Source: Phycisphaerales bacterium | Lineage (GTDB): Bacteria > Planctomycetota > Phycisphaerae > Sedimentisphaerales > Anaerohalosphaeraceae | Direction of reading: 5' to 3' | Length of the DNA stretch: 5,458 nt | Assembly (NCBI GenBank): GCA_011053245.1 | Contig: DRGS01000006.1 | Coordinates: 1 to 5,458, forward strand | Notes under the pieces: model-generated | The model's input: only the letters and a program-made list of their open reading frames with translations | Database searches by the model: none | Told to the model about the DNA's origin: nothing | Program-made: the position numbers and the translations under genes | Shown: piece by piece, positions 1-5,124 of the stretch | How the letters are laid out: each line of letters opens with the position of its first letter | Numbering within the stretch: the stretch's first letter is position 1

Positions 1-218
1 CACTGTAAGTAAAATCGGTTGTTTTGCCAGATATCGCTGAATGCAACATAAGATGTATTATCGGACCTTCAAGATGGGACAGAATTCAAGGCGGTTCAGG
101 GTGATATTCATGAGCGATTTCCAATAACATTGGAGTTGGCGGGTTTTTTCGGTTAGACTTTGTAAACTTGTCATTCCCGCGCAGGCGGGAATCCATTTTG
201 AAATAGAAAGGCCATGCG
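1..218. other. Non-coding leader region upstream of the nitroreductase gene
   Basis: No convincing gene is seen here. All three plus-strand frames close soon after the window start, and the only sizeable minus-strand frame (stop near 86) runs antisense through the nitroreductase start and encodes the repeat-derived peptide MDSRLRGND, which marks it as spurious. The region holds a small imperfect hairpin candidate (CCAAT at 121-125 and ATTGG at 129-133), followed by a G-rich stretch and six Ts at 144-149. This could be the remains of a weak terminator for a gene to the left, but the stem is short. A REP-like hairpin repeat follows at 168-195. No clear sigma70 promoter for the downstream gene was recognised. 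Confidence 0.6.
168..195 (+). repeat. REP-like palindromic repeat, copy 1
   Basis: A perfect 8-bp stem, ATTCCCGC (173-180) and GCGGGAAT (185-192), encloses a 4-nt loop GCAG. The element begins TTGTCATTCCCGC and ends with TCCA. A second copy with a 20-nt identical core lies at 4952-4980. Sequences of this type (TCATTCCCGC...GCGGGAATCCA) are familiar as dispersed intergenic repeats in many bacterial genomes, and translated on the reverse strand they give the recurrent spurious peptide DSRLRGND. This copy ends 23 nt before the nitroreductase ATG, so it could be transcribed as a hairpin in that gene's leader. The repeat and stem are seen directly; any regulatory role is inference. Confidence 0.85.
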
Positions 219-794
219 ATGGATTTTTTGGATGTTATCAAGAGCAGACGTACGGTACGATTGTTTAAGCAGGATCCGATTGACAGCAAAGTGCTTTACG
301 AACTGGTAGAATGCGCCCGGTGCGCACCGGCGGGTGCGAACCGCCAGCCGCTGGAATATGTTATCGTAAACGATTCCGCTCAGGTCGAGCGGGTTTTTGA
401 ACATCTCGCCTGGGCAGGCTATGTTAAACCCAAACGCACACCCCCTGCCGGTAAGAGGCCCGTAGCGTATATTGTGGTGCTGGTAAATCGTGAGATCTCC
501 AAAGAAGCCCCTGATGATGCCGCTGCGTCTATTGAAAATATTCTTTTAGCCGCATGGAGTTTACAGATAGGCTCGTGCTGGATGGGTGCTGTCAACCGTG
601 AAAAGATCGCTGCCCTTATTGAAATGCCGGAAAATTACCTGATAGATTCAGTGGTCGCCCTTGGATACCCAGACGAAGAGCCGCTCATGGAAGACTGCAA
701 AACCGATTCGATCAAGTATTATCTCGATGCTAACGACCGCTTGCATGTGCCGAAGAGGGCGTTAGCGGATATCGTCCATGAGAACTGCTTTTAG
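219..794 (+). CDS. Nitroreductase-family FMN oxidoreductase
   Basis: A 191-residue protein of the nitroreductase superfamily. These are usually homodimeric cytoplasmic FMN enzymes that use NAD(P)H to reduce nitroaromatics, quinones or flavins. Seen directly: the N-terminal FMN-phosphate-type motif SRRTVRLF (residues 9-16); the segment CAPAGANRQPLEYVIV (35-50), the usual 'APS..N.QPW' position; a central helix AAASIENILLAAWSLQIGSCW (101-121, quoted in part as ENILLAAW); and a C-terminal VALGYPDEEP (146-155). The length of about 190 residues is normal for the short branch of the family, and the HVPKR...VHENCF ending resembles many anaerobe nitroreductase-like proteins. The chosen ATG follows a GAAAG Shine-Dalgarno-like sequence (206-210) by 8 nt; an out-of-frame ATG at 214 is not used. 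It is the only plus-strand gene and its stop overlaps the stop of the convergent gene. The family is confident; the substrate cannot be told. Confidence 0.93.
   Translation: MDFLDVIKSRRTVRLFKQDPIDSKVLYELVECARCAPAGANRQPLEYVIVNDSAQVERVFEHLAWAGYVKPKRTPPAGKRPVAYIVVLVNREISKEAPDDAAASIENILLAAWSLQIGSCWMGAVNREKIAALIEMPENYLIDSVVALGYPDEEPLMEDCKTDSIKYYLDANDRLHVPKRALADIVHENCF
791..794. other. Overlapping stop codons of convergent genes
   Basis: The plus-strand nitroreductase ends with TAG at 792-794. The minus-strand LSEILG gene ends with TAA, the complement of TTA at 791-793. The two reading frames therefore share four base pairs tail to tail, leaving no intergenic space for a dedicated terminator between them. 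Confidence 0.9.
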
Positions 795-1444
795 TATTGC
801 TGCGAACCTGTACGCAGACTGACGGGTTTACCGAGTATTTCCGACAGTACTATCGCCCTTTTGAGGCTTTCATGATCCCCAAGTGCTGCTGCCAGCGTCG
901 ACTGAGGCGGTTTTTCTCTTACTACTTCCACAGGCTTTGCCGGTTCAGGCTCGCGTCTTTGGGGTTGTCTCACAGCAACGGGTTTGGCTGGCCTTTTTTG
1001 CGTTGGACGCGGCCTGCGACTTGGTCGTTCGGCGACCGGTTTTGCGACGGGTAAATGTTCGTCTCTGCGGTGTCGCTGCGCAACAGGAATAGCCGCTTGC
1101 GTTGGCTGCTGCGGCTTAGGACGCAGCATCTCTTTAGATTGCTTCGTTTCTTTTCGCGTATGACGCTTGGCGTATGGCAAATCTTTCACGCCAGGCGACT
1201 CTACCCTTTGAACAGGTTGCCGCCGGGGTTGCTGCGAAGGCTCACCAATGGGTTTGTACCGCCGCTCGCCTTGAGATTCGGGTTCAGGACGCATACCCTT
1301 TTCCAAAGCTTTATTTTCTTCTTCTTTTTGCGCGGCCCGTTCCGTGATAATCTTGCCAATGAACTTAAATGCCATTATTGCAGCGATTACGAGTATCGGC
1401 CCAAACCCGCCGCCTTCTGCGATTATATTATAAAATACGCTCAT
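791..1444 (-). CDS. Single-pass membrane protein with Pro/Arg/Lys-rich linker and conserved LSEILG C-terminal tail
   Basis: A 217-residue protein of unknown function. It has an N-terminal membrane segment (about residues 13-32, FGPILVIAAIMAFKFIGKII), a short charged helix (ERAAQKEEENKALEKG), and then about 130 residues of Pro/Arg/Lys/Gln-rich, probably disordered sequence with recurring PVA/KPV units (IPVAQRH, LPVAKPVAERP, AKPVAVRQP, AKPVEVV). It ends in a compact hydrophobic helix, SLKRAIVLSEILGKPVSLR (193-211). From memory, this LSEILGxPxxLR tail recurs at the C-termini of otherwise variable planctomycete and related proteins; I know of no assigned function. The linker's basic charge suggests it lies in the cytoplasm. 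The ATG lies 11 nt after the floA stop, and its likely ribosome-binding site AGGAG (about 1459-1463) lies by the floA stop codon, so translation is probably coupled. It sits at the yqfB position of the Bacillus nfeD-floA operon but does not resemble a short soluble protein. A flotillin-associated role is inference. Confidence 0.82.
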   Translation of the reverse strand: MSVFYNIIAEGGGFGPILVIAAIMAFKFIGKIITERAAQKEEENKALEKGMRPEPESQGERRYKPIGEPSQQPRRQPVQRVESPGVKDLPYAKRHTRKETKQSKEMLRPKPQQPTQAAIPVAQRHRRDEHLPVAKPVAERPSRRPRPTQKRPAKPVAVRQPQRREPEPAKPVEVVREKPPQSTLAAALGDHESLKRAIVLSEILGKPVSLRTGSQQY

Positions 1445-1455
1445 ATTCGCCAGTC

Positions 1456-2490
1456 CTACTCCTGCTTCTTGGGTGTATCGGCTATCGAATCACGCATCGA
1501 CGTATCGGCGTTGATATTCTTCATTCTGTAATAATCCATGATGCCGAGGTTGCCTTTTCTAAATGCCTCAGCCATTGCCTTCGGTATCTCAGCTTCTGCG
1601 AGTACGACTTTTGCCCGGTTCTCATGGACCAGAGCCTTCATTTCCTGCTGGCGAGCGATAGCCATAGAACGGCGTTTTTCAGCTTCGGCTTTGGCACGTT
1701 CCTGATCGGCGTATGCCTGTGCCTTTTGCAGTTGAGCGCCGATATTCTCACCAACGTCAATATCAGCAATATCAATTGAGAGTATCTCAAACGCGGTTCC
1801 GGCGTCAAGACCCTTGCTAAGTACAGCCTTGGAGATATTGTCAGGATTTTCGAGTACGCTCTTATGGTTTACCGCACTGCCGATAGTGGTAACGATACCT
1901 TCGCCGACACGGGCGATAATGGTCTCTTCCGTCGCTCCGCCGATCAGCCGGTCGATATTGGCGCGGACGGTAACGCGTGCCTTTGCTTTCAACTGGATAC
2001 CGTCCTGGGCGACAGCGTCAACGGTCATCCTGCCTTTTGTGGGGTCGGGGCAATCGATAACCTTCGGGTTAACACTGGTCTGAACGGCTTCTAATATATC
2101 GCGCCCAGCCAGATCGATCGCCGTTGCGGTTTTCAGCGTCAGGGTAATGTTCGCCCGGTTCGCTGCTACCAGTGCGCGGACTACATTGGATACCCGCCCG
2201 CCTGCAAGATAATGACTCTCAAGGTCCTGGGTCGTTAGTTCCAGCCCTGCCTGAATAGCGGTGATCTTACTCAAAACGATCGACCGATAATTGACCTTTC
2301 GCAGCCACATACCGATAAGCTCTGAGAATTTTACATTTGCCTTTGATAGACGCGCCTGGAGCCATAGCTTGAAGAAAGTGACCATCAGAAGCAAAATAAC
2401 CAGTAAAATAATACCCAAAATAACAGCGACTATGATACCGACAGTCAGCATGCCGCCCTGCGCTAAAATTGTAGTCATTGATGTAAACAT
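1456..2490 (-). CDS. floA: Flotillin-like protein FloA (YqfA/UPF0365 family)
   Basis: A 344-residue bacterial flotillin; the family is usually about 330 residues. FloA anchors in the inner membrane, oligomerises and scaffolds ordered membrane microdomains that gather signalling, secretion and cell-wall proteins. Seen directly: a strongly hydrophobic N-terminal segment (about 14-42); an SPFH/PHB-like domain with family-typical stretches, including [11 protein letters not shown] (90-100), [10 protein letters not shown] (106-115), [13 protein letters not shown] (124-136), VNPKVIDCP (140-148), [13 protein letters not shown] (194-206) and [17 protein letters not shown] (236-252); an Ala/Glu/Lys/Gln-rich coiled-coil region (about 253-311); and the end motif [14 protein letters not shown] (313-326). 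The ATG follows GAAAGGG (2498-2504) by 7 nt and starts 15 nt after the nfeD-like stop. The nfeD-floA order matches yqeZ-yqfA of Bacillus, where the pair works together. The frame is intact, with no missing region. Confidence 0.97.
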   Translation of the reverse strand: MFTSMTTILAQGGMLTVGIIVAVILGIILLVILLLMVTFFKLWLQARLSKANVKFSELIGMWLRKVNYRSIVLSKITAIQAGLELTTQDLESHYLAGGRVSNVVRALVAANRANITLTLKTATAIDLAGRDILEAVQTSVNPKVIDCPDPTKGRMTVDAVAQDGIQLKAKARVTVRANIDRLIGGATEETIIARVGEGIVTTIGSAVNHKSVLENPDNISKAVLSKGLDAGTAFEILSIDIADIDVGENIGAQLQKAQAYADQERAKAEAEKRRSMAIARQQEMKALVHENRAKVVLAEAEIPKAMAEAFRKGNLGIMDYYRMKNINADTSMRDSIADTPKKQE

Positions 2491-2505
2491 TTTTAAACCC
2501 TTTCA

Positions 2506-3003
2506 TTAAGTGTTTTCATTATTTACGCGAACCGTAAGCTGCGTACCTTCAACGTGGATGACCGTCACGCTGTTGTCATTTTCGACGTATCCGCTTTCCG
2601 CTACGCATTCAATTCTATTACCGTCAAAATCACACATCCCAACCGGTCGAAGCGGCGAAATGACTGTGCCGGTTTGACCTAACAGGGCTTTTAGTTTATC
2701 CGTATCGGGTATGGCATCGCCTACTTTGCGTTCCGAAGGCGTAAGCATTACCGACTTACCGAATTTCGTTTTCGGTAGCATCTTAAAAGAAAAGACCAGC
2801 ACAGACGGTATCATAATAACCGCAACGCCCATACCTGCCCACCCGGCGACCGCGGACTGTTTGAAGAATATTATCAGCCCCCCAACCAGACACAGAACCG
2901 CGCAAGCCGAGATCAAACCACCGCTGGGCACAAAAACCTCAGCAACGATCAACGCCGCACAAGCTAAGAACAAAAACGCAGCAAAAACAAGCATCCCACT
3001 CAT
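2506..3003 (-). CDS. Short NfeD-like membrane protein (YqeZ/YuaF type, no protease domain)
   Basis: A 165-residue NfeD-family protein. Three hydrophobic segments are visible (about 4-24, 29-47 and 51-73), with the typical PSGG turn after the first (26-29). A soluble C-terminal OB-fold (about 105-161) carries LLGQTGTVISPLRPVG (107-122) and the downstream strand pattern VTVIHVEGTQLTVRV (146-160) that define NfeD C-terminal domains. The long NfeD form has an N-terminal ClpP-like serine protease domain; this one lacks it and belongs to the short type found next to flotillin genes, where it is thought to assist flotillin assembly or localisation. The ATG follows GGGGAG (3012-3017) by 8 nt, and a good promoter lies about 40 nt upstream, so this is the first gene of the nfeD-floA-LSEILG operon. 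The symbol is left empty because 'nfeD' is used for several architectures. Confidence 0.92.
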   Translation of the reverse strand: MSGMLVFAAFLFLACAALIVAEVFVPSGGLISACAVLCLVGGLIIFFKQSAVAGWAGMGVAVIMIPSVLVFSFKMLPKTKFGKSVMLTPSERKVGDAIPDTDKLKALLGQTGTVISPLRPVGMCDFDGNRIECVAESGYVENDNSVTVIHVEGTQLTVRVNNENT

Positions 3004-3011
3004 AAAATTTG

Positions 3012-3017
3012 CTCCCC
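3012..3017 (-). promoter_or_regulatory. Ribosome-binding site of the nfeD-like gene
   Basis: On the minus strand this reads GGGGAG, 8 nt before the ATG at 3003. It is the strongest Shine-Dalgarno sequence in the window and supports the start chosen. The upstream cyclase gene, by contrast, has no recognisable one. Confidence 0.7.
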
Positions 3018-3044
3018 AAGAACCAAAGTTTATTTACATGCAGT

Positions 3045-3073
3045 ATTATCTATTTATAGTTCCGCAAAGTCAA
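3045..3073 (-). promoter_or_regulatory. Predicted sigma70-type promoter of the nfeD-floA operon
   Basis: Read on the minus strand, a -35 element TTGACT (3073-3068; 5 of 6 consensus bases) is followed by a 17-nt AT-rich spacer and a -10 element GATAAT (3050-3045; 5 of 6). Initiation would fall near 3037, giving a leader of roughly 34 nt with the GGGGAG ribosome-binding site. It lies in the 108-nt gap after the cyclase gene and indicates independent transcription of the flotillin operon. No intrinsic terminator was recognised between the cyclase stop and this promoter, so read-through from the cyclase is also possible. Planctomycete promoter consensus is less well known, so this is a moderate call. 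Confidence 0.55.
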
Positions 3074-3111
3074 CAAGCCTTTTCAACTTTATAAAAAAAG
3101 TCTGCAAGGCC

Positions 3112-4932
3112 TTAACCGCACATTTCCCTGACCCTTTGCAACGCCGATATGCTGAAAATAACCGGATAGAGCTTTTCGTAATACCAGAGACTGGCGAAAT
3201 ACAGCCCTATCGGGTTAGGAGTCAGATTATTCAAACCGGCGGTGTGTTCAATAAGCCATTTCGCCGCCCCGCCGATGGTTTGTTCGAGTTTCTGGCGTTG
3301 GCCATCGCTTTCAGGCAAACCGCTTGTATAGGCCGCTAAACCATCCAGAGCAAGGGCCGTCTCCTCAATAGATGAACTTACACCCGCCCCGCCGCCGAAA
3401 CCACCATCGTCATTTTGCACCCCCATCAGCCACCCAGCCGCCCTTTCAAGCATACTTGCACTATCAATAGATACATCGCTAAGATGCGACAGCACCCTTG
3501 CCGTTCCGTATACGGGGTTTTGCTGCTCTGGCGTATTTTCATTGCCGAACCACAGCGGAACCCAGGATCCATCCAGATGCTGGTTCCTTTTGAGGAAACC
3601 CAACGCCTTTGCAATAGCCGCTTCTACGCGTTTTCGCAGCGGCCCATCGAACGTTTCGAGCCAACATGCGAAAGCTTTTATCGTATGCCCCGTCAGATCC
3701 GTAGCGCTTCGGTCGAATGGCAATTTACTCCAACCCGGACAAAAGGTCGCGATCCCGCCATCGGTATTCTGCACACCAATAAGCCATTGCGCTCCGGCGG
3801 CTGCGGCTTTTTTTATAGGCTCATCGACCAGTTGTAGATTCGCCAGCGCGACAAGCGCCCCAGCCGTATCGTCGGCATCGGGCACAGCCCCCGGCAGATC
3901 GGTCCATCCCCATCCGCCCGCCGGTGAATTGGTAAAGGGATGCACCTTACGAAACTGTTGCCCTAACAACCACTCTTGAATATCACGACGGTCGTCCATG
4001 CTAATAGCAGATGGCGATTCGCTCCCCGCGGCAAGGGCATTTACCGAAAGGGTTGTTACCCATGTCGCAAGGTCGGTATCGATTGCCCAGCTTCCGTCGT
4101 CTCTTGCAGAACCCAGAATAAATTTCACCGACCGCTCGACGACATCGCTTTTTTCATATCCACACGCCGCAATCGCCATCACCACAAAGCTGGTCAGCGG
4201 AGTCGCTTCAAGGAATCCCCCGTTTCCCGGCTGAGTAGTTCCGAGAACAGCAAAGGTTTTCCGTCGCGCCATACCTCTGATAAATCTCGTAATAGGATTG
4301 CGAGGCCTTAGCTTGTAGAATCGCACTTGACCCATAGCGATAAGAGCCGGTAACGCATAGCTGACGACATGGAGTCTCAGCCATCTGAAAAACTCATGCG
4401 GAAAAACGGCAAGTTCAAAAGGCAAAGCTTTTATCCGCCGCCATATCTTCTCATCTGTTCCGAACCAGCCCGACAATGCGCACATCGTAAGGATCGGAAC
4501 GGAAAAAGTCTTGTCCTTGCCGTAATGGGAATCTATCGCGTTGGCAATATGCTCGTAACTTACCCCCCCTGCTCTTTCGGATATCCACTTTTCGGCATCT
4601 TTTTTGGTCCGGCAATTGATGTCGGAATCTTCTGCAAATTCAAATACCGCCCGAACCAGAACCGTAGTCGTCAAATTGCTTTCGCTTAAGATACTATCGC
4701 CAAAGCCGCCATCGGCATTACGATTTTCACAGAGCCAGCCCAAACCTTTTTCGATCTGCGATTCGTATTCGTTAGCATCGACCAGCGAAAGGGCGCACAC
4801 CGCCGTAGCCGTCGCAAGTGCGCTCGATGAAAGTTCGCCTCGCCAGTAACTTTCGCCCCCCCTTTCAGCAAGAAGCGTCCGCCGTAACAACTCAAGCGAA
4901 TTATCAATATCGGATTTGTTTACATCGATCAT
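3112..4932 (-). CDS. Squalene-hopene-cyclase-like class II terpene cyclase
   Basis: A complete 606-residue protein of the squalene/oxidosqualene cyclase superfamily, slightly shorter than typical squalene-hopene cyclases (about 630-690). Six QW-like alpha/alpha-barrel repeats are visible: GLGWLCENRNADGGFG (63-78), VKFILGSARDDGSW (269-282), WLLGQQ...GGWGW (321-343), AQWLIGVQNTDGG (381-393), LGFLKRNQHLDGSW (444-457) and WLMGVQNDDGGFG (501-513). The class II acid motif DADDT (352-356) matches the DxDD that protonates the polyene. ATDLTGH (410-416) aligns with the Asp/His pair (D447, H451 in the Alicyclobacillus enzyme) that activates it. The ending IGLYFASLWYYEKLYP (575-590) matches the C-terminal cyclase segment. 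An in-frame TAG two codons upstream fixes this ATG as the only normal start, though there is no clear Shine-Dalgarno sequence. No hpn genes are in view, so the substrate (squalene or another polyprenoid) is unproven. The family is confident; the name squalene-hopene cyclase is tentative, so no symbol is given. Confidence 0.9.
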   Translation of the reverse strand: MIDVNKSDIDNSLELLRRTLLAERGGESYWRGELSSSALATATAVCALSLVDANEYESQIEKGLGWLCENRNADGGFGDSILSESNLTTTVLVRAVFEFAEDSDINCRTKKDAEKWISERAGGVSYEHIANAIDSHYGKDKTFSVPILTMCALSGWFGTDEKIWRRIKALPFELAVFPHEFFRWLRLHVVSYALPALIAMGQVRFYKLRPRNPITRFIRGMARRKTFAVLGTTQPGNGGFLEATPLTSFVVMAIAACGYEKSDVVERSVKFILGSARDDGSWAIDTDLATWVTTLSVNALAAGSESPSAISMDDRRDIQEWLLGQQFRKVHPFTNSPAGGWGWTDLPGAVPDADDTAGALVALANLQLVDEPIKKAAAAGAQWLIGVQNTDGGIATFCPGWSKLPFDRSATDLTGHTIKAFACWLETFDGPLRKRVEAAIAKALGFLKRNQHLDGSWVPLWFGNENTPEQQNPVYGTARVLSHLSDVSIDSASMLERAAGWLMGVQNDDGGFGGGAGVSSSIEETALALDGLAAYTSGLPESDGQRQKLEQTIGGAAKWLIEHTAGLNNLTPNPIGLYFASLWYYEKLYPVIFSISALQRVREMCG

Positions 4933-4951
4933 AATCTAAGGTAACCGTTCT

Positions 4952-4980
4952 TTGTCATTCCCGCGCAGGCGCCGAATCCA
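4952..4980 (+). repeat. REP-like repeat, copy 2 (broken palindrome)
   Basis: It shares 20 identical bases (4952-4971) with the repeat at 168-187 and then the same GAATCCA end. However, the GCGGGAAT arm of copy 1 reads GCGCCGAAT here, so the perfect 8-bp stem is lost through a substitution plus one extra base. It lies just upstream of the cyclase start, in the opposite orientation relative to that gene compared with copy 1 and the nitroreductase. Confidence 0.75.
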
Positions 4981-4994
4981 CATGATAATAGCAT

Positions 4995-5007
4995 CCGCCG
5001 TAGGCGG
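4995..5007. repeat. Short GC-rich hairpin (CCGCC-GTA-GGCGG)
   Basis: A perfect 5-bp stem CCGCC (4995-4999) and GGCGG (5003-5007) surrounds the loop GTA. TCCGCCGTAGGCGG resembles the core of dispersed palindromes seen in many environmental bacterial genomes. No T-tract follows on either strand, so it is not a standard terminator. Confidence 0.5.
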
Positions 5008-5025
5008 CTTCCTATTTATTCTATA

Positions 5026-5062
5026 CATGGCCGGGTGCCATGCTTGTGCTTGCATAAGCATG
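5026..5062. repeat. Composite CATG palindrome with two alternative hairpins
   Basis: Two stems share one arm. CATGGC (5026-5031) pairs with GCCATG (5037-5042) around a 5-nt loop CGGGT. CATGCTT (5039-5045) pairs with AAGCATG (5056-5062) around a 10-nt loop. Because bases 5039-5042 belong to both, only one hairpin can form fully at a time. The GGGTGCCATGCTT... pattern resembles a dispersed repeat type I recall from planctomycete-like genomes, but copy number cannot be judged from this window. Confidence 0.6.
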
Positions 5063-5078
5063 TTAATTTGCTTTTTAC

Positions 5079-5109
5079 ATTAGTGCTTATTCGTGTTCAT
5101 TCGTGGTTC
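5079..5109. repeat. Three tandem decamers (ATTMGTG type)
   Basis: Three consecutive units read ATTAGTGCTT (5079-5088), ATTCGTGTTC (5089-5098) and ATTCGTGGTTC (5099-5109). They sit 15 nt past the stop of the minus-strand partial gene; on that strand the last unit reads GAACCACGAAT. Such ACGAAT-phased runs recur in spacers of many environmental bacterial genomes by my recollection. Their function is unknown. Confidence 0.65.
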
Positions 5110-5124
5110 TTTTTTCCTAAACAG

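Larger units (their letters stand above)
4933..5124. other. Repeat-rich spacer between the two cyclase-family genes
   Basis: This 192-nt intergenic stretch is a mosaic of at least four repeat-like elements: a REP-like copy (4952-4980), a short GC-rich hairpin (4995-5007), a composite CATG palindrome (5026-5062) and three tandem decamers (5079-5109). No gene, U-tract terminator or clear promoter for the downstream cyclase was recognised. Whether the two genes form one operon is therefore open. Confidence 0.7.

Noticed and set aside
86..289. A 67-codon minus-strand frame overlapping the nitroreductase start
   Set aside because: It contains MDSRLRGND, the typical translation of the REP-like repeat at 168-195, and is otherwise antisense to a real gene.
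1055..1531. A 158-codon plus-strand open frame opposite the LSEILG gene and the end of floA
   Set aside because: It is antisense to a gene with recognisable family neighbours and a good ribosome-binding site. Its product is an Arg/Leu/Phe-rich shadow of the Pro/Arg-rich linker and shows no domain.
3080..3111. Possible terminator after the cyclase (minus-strand AAGGCCTTGCAGACTTTTTT)
   Set aside because: A T-run is present, but no stable stem with a usable loop lies before it; AAGGCCTT is self-complementary without a loop.
3415..3837. A 140-codon plus-strand frame antisense to the cyclase, and further long frames near 3542-4311
   Set aside because: These arise from the GC-rich repeats of the cyclase on the opposite strand. 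The cyclase has clear catalytic motifs; these frames have none.
5039..5062. Palindrome as an intrinsic terminator for the partial prenyltransferase-like gene
   Set aside because: No T-run follows the stem on the minus strand, and the stem has a 10-nt loop, so it fits a repeat element better than a rho-independent terminator.
5079..5109. Tandem decamers as a CRISPR array or iteron origin
   Set aside because: There are only three 10-11 nt units with no spacers, no cas genes and no replication initiator gene in view.
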